Below, in pieces: positions 7,956 to 16,711 of a stretch of 64,000 bases of DNA (its first letter is position 1; each line of letters starts with the position of its first letter). Below the pieces are notes generated by a model. It had not been told where the DNA came from, did not search any database, and saw only the letters and a list, made by a program, of their open reading frames with translations. Position numbers and translations under genes: made by a program. Source of the stretch: Mycolicibacterium sp. MU0050 (GTDB lineage: Bacteria; Actinomycetota; Actinomycetes; Mycobacteriales; Mycobacteriaceae); contig NZ_OY726395.1 in NCBI RefSeq assembly GCF_963378085.1, positions 3,472,001 through 3,536,000 on the forward strand, in the 5' to 3' direction.

Positions 7956-9396
7956 CGGGAGCCTCCCTCCGTTCGTCGAGGATCAACGGGGCGAGCCGTT
8001 CGGCGGAACGCAGCCCCCGCGCCGACGTCGACCACAGGCCCATCACCGCGACCAGCAGACCGAGCGCAATACAGATGAACCAGAGCGGCCGCGCCGCAGT
8101 GGCGAAGCCGGCGCCGCCCTGCGCGAGCGCCGAGCCCGCGACCGAACCGCACAGTGCCACACCGATACTGACCCCGATCTGACGGCTGGTCGAGGTCACC
8201 GCCGAAGCCGCCCCGGCCCGGTCGGTCGGCATCCCGCTGACCGCGGCGTTGGTGATCGGCGCGTTGACCATCGAGAAGCCGATGCCGAACACCGCGAAGA
8301 CCACCAGCAGCCACCACACCGGCGTGGCGGCGTCCAGCGCGGTCAGCATGCCGGCGGCCGTCGCGATCAGCACCCCGGCGGTGACCAGCGACGGCCGGGC
8401 ACCGTAGCGGCCGACCAGGCGCCCCGACAGCGGCGAGAAAACCAGCGCGCCGATCGCGATGGGCAGGTAGATCAGGCCGGTGTGCATGGCGGAGTAGCCG
8501 CGCTCGCCCTGCAGGTACAGCGACATCATGAACAGGAACGCGCCCCAGGCGGCAAAGGCGCTCACGGCGTTGATGGTCGCGGTGGCGAACGGGATGCTGC
8601 GGAAGAACCGCAGGTCCAGGAACGGGTCGACGCGTCGGGACTCGTAGGCCAGGAACGCGACGAACGCCACCGCCGCGGCCACAGCGGTCCCGACGACCCG
8701 CGGGTGGCCCCAGCCCAGCACCGGGCCCTCGATGAGCGTGTAGACGGTGCCGAACAGAAACAGGATCGCCAGGCCCTGTCCGACCAGGTCGACGTTGCGT
8801 ATGGTCGCCGATCTCGACTCCGGCACGAACACCGCGGTCAGCACGAGGGCCGCGGCGCAGATCGGCAGGTTGATCCAGAACACCGAGCGCCAGCCGATCG
8901 TGTCGATGAGCAGGCCGCCGACGATCGGTCCGAGCGCCATCGAAATCCCGACCACCCCGCCCCAGACGCCGAGGGCCCGGGCGCGTTCCACCGGTTTGGT
9001 GAAGATCTGCGAAATGATGGACAGGGCAACGGGGTTGAGCATCGAACCGCCCACCGCCTGCAGGAAGCGCGCGGCGATCAGCATCTCGATCGTCGGGGCC
9101 AGGCTGCAGGCCAGCGATCCCAGGGCGAACAGCGTCAGCCCGGTCTGGAACACCCTTCGGCGCCCGAGGCGGTCCCCGGTGGCCCCGGCCAGCATCAGCA
9201 GCGACGCCAGCACCAGGGTGTAGATGTCGATGACCCACTGGATCTGTGCGGGCGTGGCGGCCAGGTCGGTGCGGATCGACGGGATCGCGACGTTGACGAT
9301 CGTCGCGTCCATCGAGACGATGAGCAGGCTCAGGCAGCAGGAGAACAGGATGACGGCCTTGCGCCGAGTGGTCATCGCCTCGGCGGGTGCAGTCAC
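7945..9396 (-). CDS. MFS drug efflux transporter, DHA2 (EmrB/QacA, 14-helix) family
   Basis: 483 residues, typical for 14-helix proton-driven exporters. It has the DATIVNVAIPSI segment of helix 1, the DRLGRRRVFQ cytoplasmic loop (motif A), and ALGPIVGGLLID (antiporter motif C) in helix 5. The start is GTG at 9396; an ATG seven codons later is possible. First gene of a two-gene minus-strand operon with the MarR regulator. Expected to export toxic or aromatic compounds across the inner membrane; substrate unknown. Confidence 0.85.
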   Translation of the reverse strand: MTAPAEAMTTRRKAVILFSCCLSLLIVSMDATIVNVAIPSIRTDLAATPAQIQWVIDIYTLVLASLLMLAGATGDRLGRRRVFQTGLTLFALGSLACSLAPTIEMLIAARFLQAVGGSMLNPVALSIISQIFTKPVERARALGVWGGVVGISMALGPIVGGLLIDTIGWRSVFWINLPICAAALVLTAVFVPESRSATIRNVDLVGQGLAILFLFGTVYTLIEGPVLGWGHPRVVGTAVAAAVAFVAFLAYESRRVDPFLDLRFFRSIPFATATINAVSAFAAWGAFLFMMSLYLQGERGYSAMHTGLIYLPIAIGALVFSPLSGRLVGRYGARPSLVTAGVLIATAAGMLTALDAATPVWWLLVVFAVFGIGFSMVNAPITNAAVSGMPTDRAGAASAVTSTSRQIGVSIGVALCGSVAGSALAQGGAGFATAARPLWFICIALGLLVAVMGLWSTSARGLRSAERLAPLILDERREAPVVR

Positions 9397-9442
9397 CCGA
9401 TGATTGTGAAACTACAACTGTTGCTGCGCAAGCTGTACGTTT

Positions 9443-9898
9443 CTACCGGCGGCCGCCGAGCCACCCCGCGATGCGCGCACCCAGGACCGGCGGCACCACC
9501 CGCAGCGGGCCGGGTAGGCGGGCGCCGTGCAGGACCGTCCGGCGGAACCGGATGCGCCACCCCTGATCGGTGCGCACGAGTTGGTCGTCGTACCAACCGA
9601 AGTTCTCGATGGCACCGAACCCTTTGGGCCCCATGACCACGGCGTCGACGTAGGTGCGGGCGGTGGCGGTGTCGCCGTCGACGTCGATGACGAAGTTCGT
9701 CAAGCGGTGCATCGACGGGCCCGAGTGCGACGCCCGCATGTAGGCGGTGATGGCCTCCGGGGACTGCCACTGGCCGATGGCGCCGTAGTCGAAGTGCGCG
9801 TCGTCGGTGAAGCAGGAGCGGAACAGGGTCCAGTCGCGGCTGTCGATACCCGTCGCGTACCGGGTCAGCACGTCGACGATGTCGTCACGATCAGTCAT
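9443..9898 (-). CDS. SnoaL-like (nuclear transport factor 2 fold) protein
   Basis: 151 residues with the classic SnoaL_4 pattern: an N-terminal helix DIVDVLTRYATGIDSRDWTL, then CFTDDAHFDYG, MHRLTNFVIDVDGDTA and a final strand DQGWRIRFRRT. The D and H residues in these segments are often catalytic in this fold. It overlaps the alcohol dehydrogenase gene by eight bases, so both are probably one IclR-regulated operon. Only distantly like the SnoaL-type protein at 1418. Confidence 0.75.
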   Translation of the reverse strand: MTDRDDIVDVLTRYATGIDSRDWTLFRSCFTDDAHFDYGAIGQWQSPEAITAYMRASHSGPSMHRLTNFVIDVDGDTATARTYVDAVVMGPKGFGAIENFGWYDDQLVRTDQGWRIRFRRTVLHGARLPGPLRVVPPVLGARIAGWLGGRR

Positions 9899-10970
9899 TG
9901 TCGGCCTTCCATACGATGCGCAGCGGCGCCGAGGAGGAACGGGCCCGTTCGAAGGCGTCCGGCAGCTGGTTGAGGCCGATGGTTTCGCCGAGGAACGGGA
10001 CGGGGTCGAGTTTGCCGTCGAGGATCATGTCCAAACAGCCGTACCAGTCCTCGAACTCGGGACCGCCGCCCCATTGGATGATCAGCCCTTTGAGATGCGC
10101 TACGGTGGAGGAGATTTCGTCGACATGGGAGCCGCCGGCGCTGAGCACGTACGCGCCGGCCGCGCAGTTCTCCGCGATGTCGGCGAGCACGCCCTTGACG
10201 CCCGCACACTCGTAGACCACCTGCGTCGGCAACCCGATCTGGCGGACCCGGTCGTGGATTTCCTCCGGGGAACCCCACGCCTCGCGGCGCCACGCGGCAA
10301 ACGGCGATTCCTCGCGGGGATCCACCACGACGTCGGCGCCGAGTTCGCGAGCGATGGCGCGCCGTTCGGCCGACAGGTCCGCGGCGATGATCTTCTGCGC
10401 CCCACGTAGTTTCAGTCCCGCGACGACCGACGCGCCGATGGCCCCGCAGCCGATGACCAGATGCACGGTGCCCTGCTCAGCGACCTGCTTCATGCCGGCG
10501 CGGCTGTAGAACCACCCCACGGCCAAGGCGTCGTTGACCGCGATGTGCTCGACGGGGACAGTGTCCGGGATCTCGCGGGCCAGGAACTCGGTGAGCAGGA
10601 AGTACTCGCCGTACCCGCCGGGGGCCTCCGGCGAGTAGCCGACGATGCGGGCCGGTTCGTCCGCGCCCATCAGCACCGGGATCGAGGTGACCCGGGTGCC
10701 GATCGGCAGCGTCTTCTGGCAGTCCGGTCCGTAATCGACGATCTCGGCGCAGAACTCGTGGCCCATGATCACGTCGCAGTCGGGCGCGTCGACGCGCATG
10801 CCGGACTTGTCGGCGGCGTTGACGTCCGGATGGTCGACGTAGTGATGGTCGGAGGCACAGACGGCGCAGGCGAGGGTGCGCACCAGCAGTTGCCCCGGCC
10901 CGGGCACCGGCATGGGTACCTCGGCGATCTCGATCCGGCGGTTCTTGTACGTCATCGCGCGCATGGCCAT
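9891..10970 (-). CDS. Zinc-binding medium-chain alcohol dehydrogenase
   Basis: 359 residues. The catalytic-zinc pattern is visible as CAVCASDHHYVDHP and GHEFCAEIVDYG, and the NAD(P)-binding motif as VIGCGAIGASVVAG near the middle. The usual four-cysteine structural zinc lobe is not obvious, since the stretch after GHE has few cysteines. Oxidises an alcohol or reduces an aldehyde or ketone; substrate unknown. Two adjacent ATG codons are possible; the first (10970) lies nine bases from a putative IclR operator, so transcription probably starts very close to the gene. Confidence 0.85.
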   Translation of the reverse strand: MAMRAMTYKNRRIEIAEVPMPVPGPGQLLVRTLACAVCASDHHYVDHPDVNAADKSGMRVDAPDCDVIMGHEFCAEIVDYGPDCQKTLPIGTRVTSIPVLMGADEPARIVGYSPEAPGGYGEYFLLTEFLAREIPDTVPVEHIAVNDALAVGWFYSRAGMKQVAEQGTVHLVIGCGAIGASVVAGLKLRGAQKIIAADLSAERRAIARELGADVVVDPREESPFAAWRREAWGSPEEIHDRVRQIGLPTQVVYECAGVKGVLADIAENCAAGAYVLSAGGSHVDEISSTVAHLKGLIIQWGGGPEFEDWYGCLDMILDGKLDPVPFLGETIGLNQLPDAFERARSSSAPLRIVWKADND

Positions 10971-10978
10971 ATGCCTAT

Positions 10979-10992
10979 CTCTATTATTCGAG
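10979..10992. promoter_or_regulatory. Putative IclR operator, copy 1 (in front of the dehydrogenase)
   Basis: CTCTATTATTCGAG matches the site in front of the IclR gene (11936-11949) at 13 of 14 bases. It is followed at once by a second inverted repeat, GAGAA-N5-TTCTC (10990-11004). Position just before the dehydrogenase start suggests repression. Confidence 0.55.
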
Positions 10993-11019
10993 AACTGAAT
11001 TCTCTAATTTGTGTTGAGA

Positions 11020-11901
11020 CTAGGCGCGGGTTGGTTTGTGGTCAATGCTGCATCGGCCGGCGGTGGCCGCGACGGTGGTGCCGAGCCGGCGAATCTCCTT
11101 GAGCGGCAATGGCCGGCCGGGATGCACTCCCAGGATGAGAGTGGCCTGCCCCGCGGCGTCGAAGATCGGTGCGCCGATGGTCGCCACGGGTTGGGTCTCG
11201 ATGGCCGGGTCGTCGTCGGACAAGTAGCCGACCTTGGCGCAGTCGAGCAAGGCCTTCTCCAGGACGGCGACCACGTGGTCGGAGACGTCGGCGTCGGTGC
11301 GGACCTCGCCGAGGAACTGGGACATGCGCATCAGCACCGGCGTCGTCCAGTCCACGTCGTACCCGCGTTCCCGGGCGCGCTGCAGGACGCCGCGCAGCCG
11401 GCGGGCCACCGCCCCGGTGACGCCCGGGTTGCGCGCCATCCAGGCGCGCTGCTCGTCGGCCTCCGCCCACGCCGCGAACGCCACCCCGAAAGGCGGGGCG
11501 TAGGGAATCCGCTCCCCCGGCAATCCCACCGGATGCCGGCCGTCGCCGCCCTCGAAGGCGATGATCACCAGCGCATCGCCCACGAGTTCGACCACCGAGG
11601 TTGCCAGGCCCGTGTCGTTGGCGAGGTCGGTGGCCGCCTGCTTGGCGGCGTGGGTCAGCGGCAGGGCCGTCGCGGTGGTCGCGGCGACGGCGGCGAGCCC
11701 GGGCCCCAGCCCGTAGGCCTTGGTCTGCGGATCGCGGACCAACCAGCCGCGCTCGCACAGCGAGTTGAGGATGGCATTGGCGGTGCCCTGGCTGATCTTC
11801 AGTTCGCGGGCGACATCCGAGAACCGGACATCCTCGCCGTCGCGGCGGGCCACGAACTCGAGGATGTCCAGGACCCGCTCGGTGGGCGCCGATGTCGCCA
11901 C
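11020..11901 (-). CDS. IclR family transcriptional regulator
   Basis: 293 residues. N-terminal winged helix (about 5-70) with RVLDILEFVA and SDVARELKISQGTANAILNS as the helix-turn-helix, followed by the IclR effector-binding domain (80-280) ending in a TLILGVHPG core. The start is GTG at 11901. It lies upstream of the dehydrogenase/SnoaL operon on the same strand, and near-identical candidate operators flank it on both sides, consistent with autoregulation plus control of the operon. Ligand unknown. Confidence 0.88.
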   Translation of the reverse strand: MATSAPTERVLDILEFVARRDGEDVRFSDVARELKISQGTANAILNSLCERGWLVRDPQTKAYGLGPGLAAVAATTATALPLTHAAKQAATDLANDTGLATSVVELVGDALVIIAFEGGDGRHPVGLPGERIPYAPPFGVAFAAWAEADEQRAWMARNPGVTGAVARRLRGVLQRARERGYDVDWTTPVLMRMSQFLGEVRTDADVSDHVVAVLEKALLDCAKVGYLSDDDPAIETQPVATIGAPIFDAAGQATLILGVHPGRPLPLKEIRRLGTTVAATAGRCSIDHKPTRA

Positions 11902-11935
11902 GGCTCACCTCCCTCGGATTCGGGAGCCATCGTCT

Positions 11936-11949
11936 CTCGATTATTCGAG
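11936..11949. promoter_or_regulatory. Putative IclR operator, copy 2 (in front of the regulator)
   Basis: CTCGA-TTAT-TCGAG is a perfect inverted repeat with a four-base spacer, 35 bases upstream of the IclR start and between divergent genes. It shares 13 of 14 bases with 10979-10992. Confidence 0.55.
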
Positions 11950-12008
11950 GCTGACAATAGGGCCACGTTCGGTGTCGGGCGTCGTTAGGGTTCGTACCGG
12001 GAGGCGAG

Positions 12009-12212
12009 ATGGCCAGATTGCAATGCATCCGGTGCGCCAAGACGCTGACGCACCGCGACGCCTACGTGCTGCCCACGCGGCGGCAGGCGGTGGCCCGCCC
12101 GCACGAGGACCCCGTGGTCTGCGAGAAGCATTTCTACGACCCGGCCGGGTACTACCCGCGATCCTCGGACACGTTGTGGGTGCAGATGCAGGACAGCCGG
12201 CGGAGGAAGTAG
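12009..12212 (+). CDS. Small hypothetical protein with possible zinc-ribbon cysteines
   Basis: 67 residues starting with a CIRC pair, and a later cysteine and histidine in VVCEKHF that could complete a metal site. GGGAGG four bases before the ATG is a strong ribosome binding site, which supports a real gene. Family not recognised. It is divergent from the IclR gene and could share the operator there. Confidence 0.55.
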   Translation: MARLQCIRCAKTLTHRDAYVLPTRRQAVARPHEDPVVCEKHFYDPAGYYPRSSDTLWVQMQDSRRRK

Positions 12213-12235
12213 CGGGGGTTGATGACACCCGCGCG

Positions 12236-12525
12236 TTGCCTGAGCGGCACCACACCGGCCGGGTATTCGGGGCCGACGAAGCCCTGACGATGGGGCTGGT
12301 CCTCGACGAGGCCGAACCGGAAAACCTGCTCGCGTGCGCGGTCGCCACGGCCGAGAGATCGCCCAGGATTCCCCGCGGGCGGTGTGGATGACCAAGGAAG
12401 TCATGTGGCAGACCGTCGATGCCCCGAGCCTGCGGGCGGCACTGGATATCGAGAACCGCACCCAGATCATGTGCACCGCCAGCGGGCGGCTACGGCAGTC
12501 GTTCAGCGACTTCCGCAACCGGTAG
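12236..12525 (+). pseudogene. Decayed enoyl-CoA hydratase fragment (truncated and frameshifted)
   Basis: Two frames together encode the C-terminal third of a crotonase. In the first frame, TGRVFGADEALTMGLVLDE (about 12248-12345) matches the end of the crotonase core. In the next frame, EIAQDSPRAVWMTKEVMWQT up to SFSDFRNR (about 12352-12525) matches the C-terminal helices. The shift falls near 12340-12352. The N-terminal two thirds, including both oxyanion-hole segments, are absent, so it cannot be active. Evidence of decay in the left, accessory part of the window. Confidence 0.7.
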
Positions 12526-12594
12526 CGGGTTATTGCTGAGCGGTTGTCGGGGGCCGGTCTTAAGCTCGGCGCCAACCGTGCAGGAGGCCGGCCG

Positions 12595-12969
12595 ATGAAG
12601 ATCCTGGTAGCAACAACACTCACCCAGGGCACCCGCGACAACGACTACAACTACTGCGTCCCAGGAGAACTCCTATGGGTTCAAGAACCCTGCGACCGAG
12701 ACCTGCGCGACCCCGACGGCGGCTGCGGATGCGGGCGCGGCTTCGCCGGTGCGGCATCGCATCGCGCGACGACCACCGCCCAGGTCGTCGAGGTCGACTT
12801 CAGCTACGACGAAGTGGTGCTTGCCATACAGACGAGTCTGGCCGACAGTGGTTGGCCGCAGAACTGGGCCGCAGATGTCGTCCACGACAACCTGATGATC
12901 GCGTCGATGTTTCCCGCCGGAACCGTGATCGAGCGCCGACTGGATGGGTTCTCAGCTCGGGCAGCTTAG
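12595..12969 (+). CDS. Conserved-type small protein (DUF7715-like)
   Basis: 124 residues, starting MKILVATTLTQGTRDNDYNY and containing a cysteine cluster CGCGRGF near residue 40 that is flanked by two further cysteines. AGGAGG at 12583-12588 sets the start at 12595 rather than the longer frame. Resembles short actinobacterial proteins of unknown function. No link to neighbours can be argued. A terminator and tRNA lie beyond it on the other strand. Confidence 0.55.
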   Translation: MKILVATTLTQGTRDNDYNYCVPGELLWVQEPCDRDLRDPDGGCGCGRGFAGAASHRATTTAQVVEVDFSYDEVVLAIQTSLADSGWPQNWAADVVHDNLMIASMFPAGTVIERRLDGFSARAA

Positions 12970-13025
12970 GCACGCGGTTCGGCAAGCATGGCGTCGCAGG
13001 ACGCAGCCGATGCTCGACGATTGAA

Positions 13026-13057
13026 AATGGCCCCCGGAGTTTCCTCCGAGGGCCATT
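13026..13057 (-). terminator. Intrinsic terminator after the initiator tRNA
   Basis: A 14-bp stem with one C/A mismatch (13026-13039 with 13044-13057) and a four-base loop. On the minus strand it ends in a short T run (complement of 13024-13027). It lies nine bases past the tRNA 3' end. Confidence 0.75.
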
Positions 13058-13065
13058 CTCGTTAG

Positions 13066-13139
13066 TAGCGGGGACAGGATTCGAACCTGCGACCTCTGGG
13101 TTATGAGCCCAGCGAGCTACCGAGCTGCTCCACCCCGCG
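13066..13139 (-). tRNA. Initiator tRNA-fMet (anticodon CAT)
   Basis: A 74-base cloverleaf without encoded CCA. The 7-base anticodon loop CTCATAA is held by a TGGG/CCCA stem, giving the three consecutive G:C pairs of initiator tRNAs. The first base pair of the acceptor stem is a C1/U72 mismatch, the other initiator mark, while bases 2-7 pair fully. The T arm contains GGTTCGAATCC. It is therefore the formylated initiator, not the elongator Met or Ile2 tRNA. Confidence 0.95.
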
Positions 13140-13413
13140 ACGGGTGAACACTAGGTTACCCAAGGTGTCATCAGAGTCCAAATCGGGTGCTCAACCGTGG
13201 TTTTGAACGTCGAACGTGCGGTTTGATCCGCCCCCGCGGCGTGTTGCGGATGAAACGGCAGACTCGTGAGGCCGGACGGGGCGTCTCGGTGGCCTGGAGG
13301 CTGAGCACCCACGAGAAGCGCGTCGGTCCCGCGAGACACCCCGAGGGCACTGTCGCGTGAAGGAAAGCGCCGCATCGCGCCAACCGCACACACGTGGTGC
13401 CGCCCCTACCTCG

Positions 13414-13471
13414 GCGAGCGCTCACTCTTGTACGGAAAAGACCTCAGGACCGTACAAGGTTGAGCGCTCGC
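13414..13471. repeat. Long imperfect hairpin, 22-base arms
   Basis: Arms 13414-13435 and 13450-13471 pair at 20 Watson-Crick positions plus one G/U and one mismatch, around a 14-base loop. The outer half carries GCGAGCGCTCA, the inner half CTTGTACGG. There is no T run, so it is not a standard terminator. It may be a protein-binding palindrome or a degenerate repeat element. Confidence 0.7.
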
Positions 13472-13516
13472 GCCGGGGCTCCCTCAGCGGGGCCGGGGCG
13501 CAGCCTCGGCGCAGCC

Positions 13517-13576
13517 GCGAGCGTGCGCAGACCAGCCAATATGGGCGGCGTGTTGCCCGGGGACACGCACGCTCGC
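13517..13576. repeat. 60-bp palindromic dispersed repeat, copy 1
   Basis: Starts GCGAGCGTGCGCAGAC and ends GGGGACACGCACGCTCGC, so the ends are inverted repeats of each other. Length and ends match the copy at 24556-24615, while about 14 central bases differ. Confidence 0.75.
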
Positions 13577-13628
13577 GCTAGAGGTGGGTGCTCGCGCTGA
13601 GGGGGACCCCCAGCACGGTAGTGCTCCC

Positions 13629-16600
13629 CTACTCGGCGGCGTCGAACTTGTTCATGGCGTCGTCGAGCCGCTGCAGCGCCTCGCCGTACTCGGCGAAGTT
13701 GCCGCTCTGCTGCGCCTGGCGCACCGACTCCATGGCCGTGCCGATCTCCTGCAGCGCAGCGGCTTTCGCGCCGGAGAGCTGCTGGGTGGCACCGGCCGGT
13801 GCCGGCGGCGTGGCCGCGGCCGGAGCCGGGGTGCGCGGCGCTGCGGCCGGAGCGTCACCGTCGGCCGGCGGTGTCGCCGCGGCCGCGGGCTGACCGTTGC
13901 CGGTCGGCGCCATGGGTGCGGGTCCGACCGCGGTGGCGCCGGCACCGGCCCCGAAGATCTGGTCCAGCGCCTCGCGCACCGTCGGCGCGTAACCGACCTT
14001 GTCGCCGTACATCATCGCCACCCGGATCAAACGCGGATAGGTCGAGGCGGCATCGGCCCGGCCCGGCGAGGCGTACACCGGCTGCACGTACAGCAGGCCG
14101 CCGTGGCCCACCGGCAGCGTCAGCATGTTGCCCCACTGGATGCGGTTCTGCCCGTCGCGGCCGATCTGACCGAGGTGCTCGGAGACCGAGGTGTCGGTGT
14201 TGATCGCGCCGTGCGCCAGCGAGGGACCCCGCACCTGCCCGGGCACCGTCAACACCGTCAGCTGACCGTAGTTCTCCGGGTCGGCGTTGGCGCTGATGAA
14301 CGAGGCCAGGTACTCACGGTTGAGCTGGTTCATCGCGCTGGTCAGCTGGAACGCGGCCGAATTGTCGCCCTCCACAAGGCTGTTCGCCACGACGTAGTAC
14401 GGCGGCTGGAAGGTGCCCTGCCGGATCGGGTCCTGCGGCACGTTCCAGAAGTCCGACGTCGAGAAGAACGTCACCGGATCGTCGACGTGATACCGAGCCA
14501 GCAGCGAGCGCTGCACCTTGAACAGGTCCTCGGGATAGCGGAAGTGCTGGGACAGCGAATCCGAGATCTCATTCTTGGGCTGCACGGTGTCCGGGAACAC
14601 CTTCATCCAGGCCTGCAGCACCGGATCGGACTCGTCGTGCGCGTACAGCGTCACGGTGCCGTCGTAGGCGTCGACGGTCGCCTTGACCGAGTTGCGGATG
14701 TAGGACACCTGCTTGTCGGGCACCAGCCGGTTGTTGATGCTCGGCTGGGTGGAATCCGCCGTCGCGCTCGAGAGCACGGTGAGCTCCGAGTACGGGTAGT
14801 TGTCCAGCGTGGTGTAGCCGTCGATGATCCACTTGATCCGGCCGTCGACGATCGCCGGGTACAGCATCGAGTCGGTGGTCAGCCACGGCGCCACGGCCTG
14901 CACCCGCTCGGCCGGGTCACGGTTGAACAGGATCTTGCTCTCGGGCCCGATCACGTTGGAGAACAGGAAATTCCGCTCGGCGAACTTGGCGGCGAACAAC
15001 GAGCGCGCCACCCAGTTCCCGATCGGCACCCCACCGGAACCGGTGTAGGTGTAGTTGCGGGTCTCGGTGTTGGTCTCGTAGTCGTACTCGCGGTCGGCGC
15101 CGTTGCTGCCGACGATCGCGTAGTCCGCCGGTGCCGAGGCGATGATCGGCCCGTAGTAGATCCGCGGCTGCTCGAGCGGGGCCGGGCCGGGCGACGTCAC
15201 GCTGCCGTTGGCCCCGACCACGCTGGCCAGGAACTCCGGGTAGCCGCCGTTCTGGTTGGGGTCGTTGGCGATCCCACGCACGGTGTTGGCCGGCGACGCG
15301 ATGAACCCGTTGCCGTGGGTGTAGACGCTGTGCCGGTTGATCCAGTCGCGCTGGTTGTCGATCAGCCGGGCCGGGTCGAGCTCACGGGCGGCCACCACGA
15401 ACTCGCGCAACTCGCCGTTGGGCATCCGGTAGCGGTCCATCGACAGCTCTTCGGGGAACGCGTAGAAGTTCTTGGCCTGCTGGAACTGCGTGAACGCCGG
15501 GCTCACGATCCGCGGGTCGAGCACCCGGATGTTGGAGATGGTCGCGCTGTCGGCGGCCACCTGCTGCGCCGAGGTCGGCGCGTCGCCGCTGTAGTCGCGG
15601 TAGGTGACCTTGTCGTCGGTCAACCCGTAGGCATCCCGGGTCGCGGTGATGCTGCGACTGATGTATTCGGCTTCCTTCTGCGCGGCGTTCGGCTTGACGC
15701 TGAACTGCTCGACCACCAGCGGCCAGCCGGCACCGATCACCACCGACGACAGCAGCAACAGCACCAGGCCGATCGCCGGGATGCGCAGATCCCGAAGCAC
15801 CAGCGCCGAGAACACGGCGACGGCGCAGATGACGGCGATGGCCAGCAGGATCAGCTTGGCGGGCATCACGGCGTTGATGTCGGTGTAGCCCGCACCGGTG
15901 AACGGCTTGCCCGGGCGGGTGTTGCTCAGCAGTTCGTAGCGGTCCAGCCAGTAGGCCACCGCCTTGAGCAGCACCAGGATGCCGACGATGGAGACCAGTT
16001 GGATGCGCGCGGCCCGGGTGACCGCGCCCTCGCGGCCGGCCAACCGGATGCCGCCGAAGATGTAGTGGCCGATCAGGTTGGCGATCAACGCCAGCACGAT
16101 CGCGACGAACAGGTAGGACACCACCAGCCGCAGGAACGGCAGCTCGAAGGCGTAGAAGCCGAGATCCTTGCCGAACTGCGGATCGGTCACCCCGAAGTCC
16201 CCGCCGTGCAGGAACAGCTGGACGCGAACCCAGTAGCTCTGTGCGACCAGGCCGGCGAGCAGGCCGATGAGCACCGGGATACCGATGCCGATGGCCTTGA
16301 GCTGCGAGAGCACCGTGGTGCGGTAGCGCGCCACCGGATCGTTGGGGCCGCTGGTGGGGACGAACACCGGTCGGCTGCGATACGCCAGGTACAGGCCGAC
16401 GAACACGACGACCCCGACCAGCAGGGCGGCCACCAGGAACACCACCAGGCGGGTGAACAGCACGGTGGTGAACACCGAGCGGTAGCCCAGTTCGCCGAAC
16501 CACAGCCAGTCGATGTACGTGTCGATGAACCGCGGACCGACGAGCAGCAGCACGACGGCCACCACCGCGATGGCGATCAGAAATCGGCTACGCCGAGTGA

Positions 16601-16634
16601 GACTCGGCATCTTTGCGGCGGGCCGCATACCCAC
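13629..16634 (-). CDS. UPF0182 family large membrane protein (Rv3193c-like)
   Basis: 1001 residues, close to the M. tuberculosis Rv3193c length. The N-terminal third has about seven membrane helices, beginning [16 protein letters not shown] just after the start. The remaining two thirds form a large domain that should face outside the membrane, ending in an Ala/Pro-rich linker (about 860-940) and a C-terminal helix [18 protein letters not shown]. Function is unknown. The start is GTG at 16634 in a context matching the family N-terminus, [10 protein letters not shown]. It marks the left end of the core syntenic block. Confidence 0.9.
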   Translation of the reverse strand: MGMRPAAKMPSLTRRSRFLIAIAVVAVVLLLVGPRFIDTYIDWLWFGELGYRSVFTTVLFTRLVVFLVAALLVGVVVFVGLYLAYRSRPVFVPTSGPNDPVARYRTTVLSQLKAIGIGIPVLIGLLAGLVAQSYWVRVQLFLHGGDFGVTDPQFGKDLGFYAFELPFLRLVVSYLFVAIVLALIANLIGHYIFGGIRLAGREGAVTRAARIQLVSIVGILVLLKAVAYWLDRYELLSNTRPGKPFTGAGYTDINAVMPAKLILLAIAVICAVAVFSALVLRDLRIPAIGLVLLLLSSVVIGAGWPLVVEQFSVKPNAAQKEAEYISRSITATRDAYGLTDDKVTYRDYSGDAPTSAQQVAADSATISNIRVLDPRIVSPAFTQFQQAKNFYAFPEELSMDRYRMPNGELREFVVAARELDPARLIDNQRDWINRHSVYTHGNGFIASPANTVRGIANDPNQNGGYPEFLASVVGANGSVTSPGPAPLEQPRIYYGPIIASAPADYAIVGSNGADREYDYETNTETRNYTYTGSGGVPIGNWVARSLFAAKFAERNFLFSNVIGPESKILFNRDPAERVQAVAPWLTTDSMLYPAIVDGRIKWIIDGYTTLDNYPYSELTVLSSATADSTQPSINNRLVPDKQVSYIRNSVKATVDAYDGTVTLYAHDESDPVLQAWMKVFPDTVQPKNEISDSLSQHFRYPEDLFKVQRSLLARYHVDDPVTFFSTSDFWNVPQDPIRQGTFQPPYYVVANSLVEGDNSAAFQLTSAMNQLNREYLASFISANADPENYGQLTVLTVPGQVRGPSLAHGAINTDTSVSEHLGQIGRDGQNRIQWGNMLTLPVGHGGLLYVQPVYASPGRADAASTYPRLIRVAMMYGDKVGYAPTVREALDQIFGAGAGATAVGPAPMAPTGNGQPAAAATPPADGDAPAAAPRTPAPAAATPPAPAGATQQLSGAKAAALQEIGTAMESVRQAQQSGNFAEYGEALQRLDDAMNKFDAAE

Positions 16635-16711
16635 GAGTGAACTCCCCGTTCAGAGCTGATTGGTTGATCCAACTGTACGCATGCCGGCCCGAGAGCCGGG
16701 CGGGCAGTCTT

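Larger units (their letters stand above)
13140..13628. other. 489-base intergenic region without a credible gene
   Basis: Open frames here are short and mutually overlapping with no ribosome binding sites, so none is called. The stretch holds a 22-bp-arm hairpin and a 60-bp dispersed repeat. The rest, including the promoter of the tRNA immediately left, shows nothing distinctive. Confidence 0.7.

Noticed and set aside
13066..13139. The initiator tRNA as an integration site for the left accessory arm
   Set aside because: No integrase, no direct repeat of the tRNA 3' end and no plasmid or phage gene was found nearby.
13584..16640. A 1018-codon plus-strand frame opposite the UPF0182 gene
   Set aside because: Rich in Arg, His, Gln and Gly typical of antisense shadows in high-GC DNA; the minus strand has family motifs and membrane helices.
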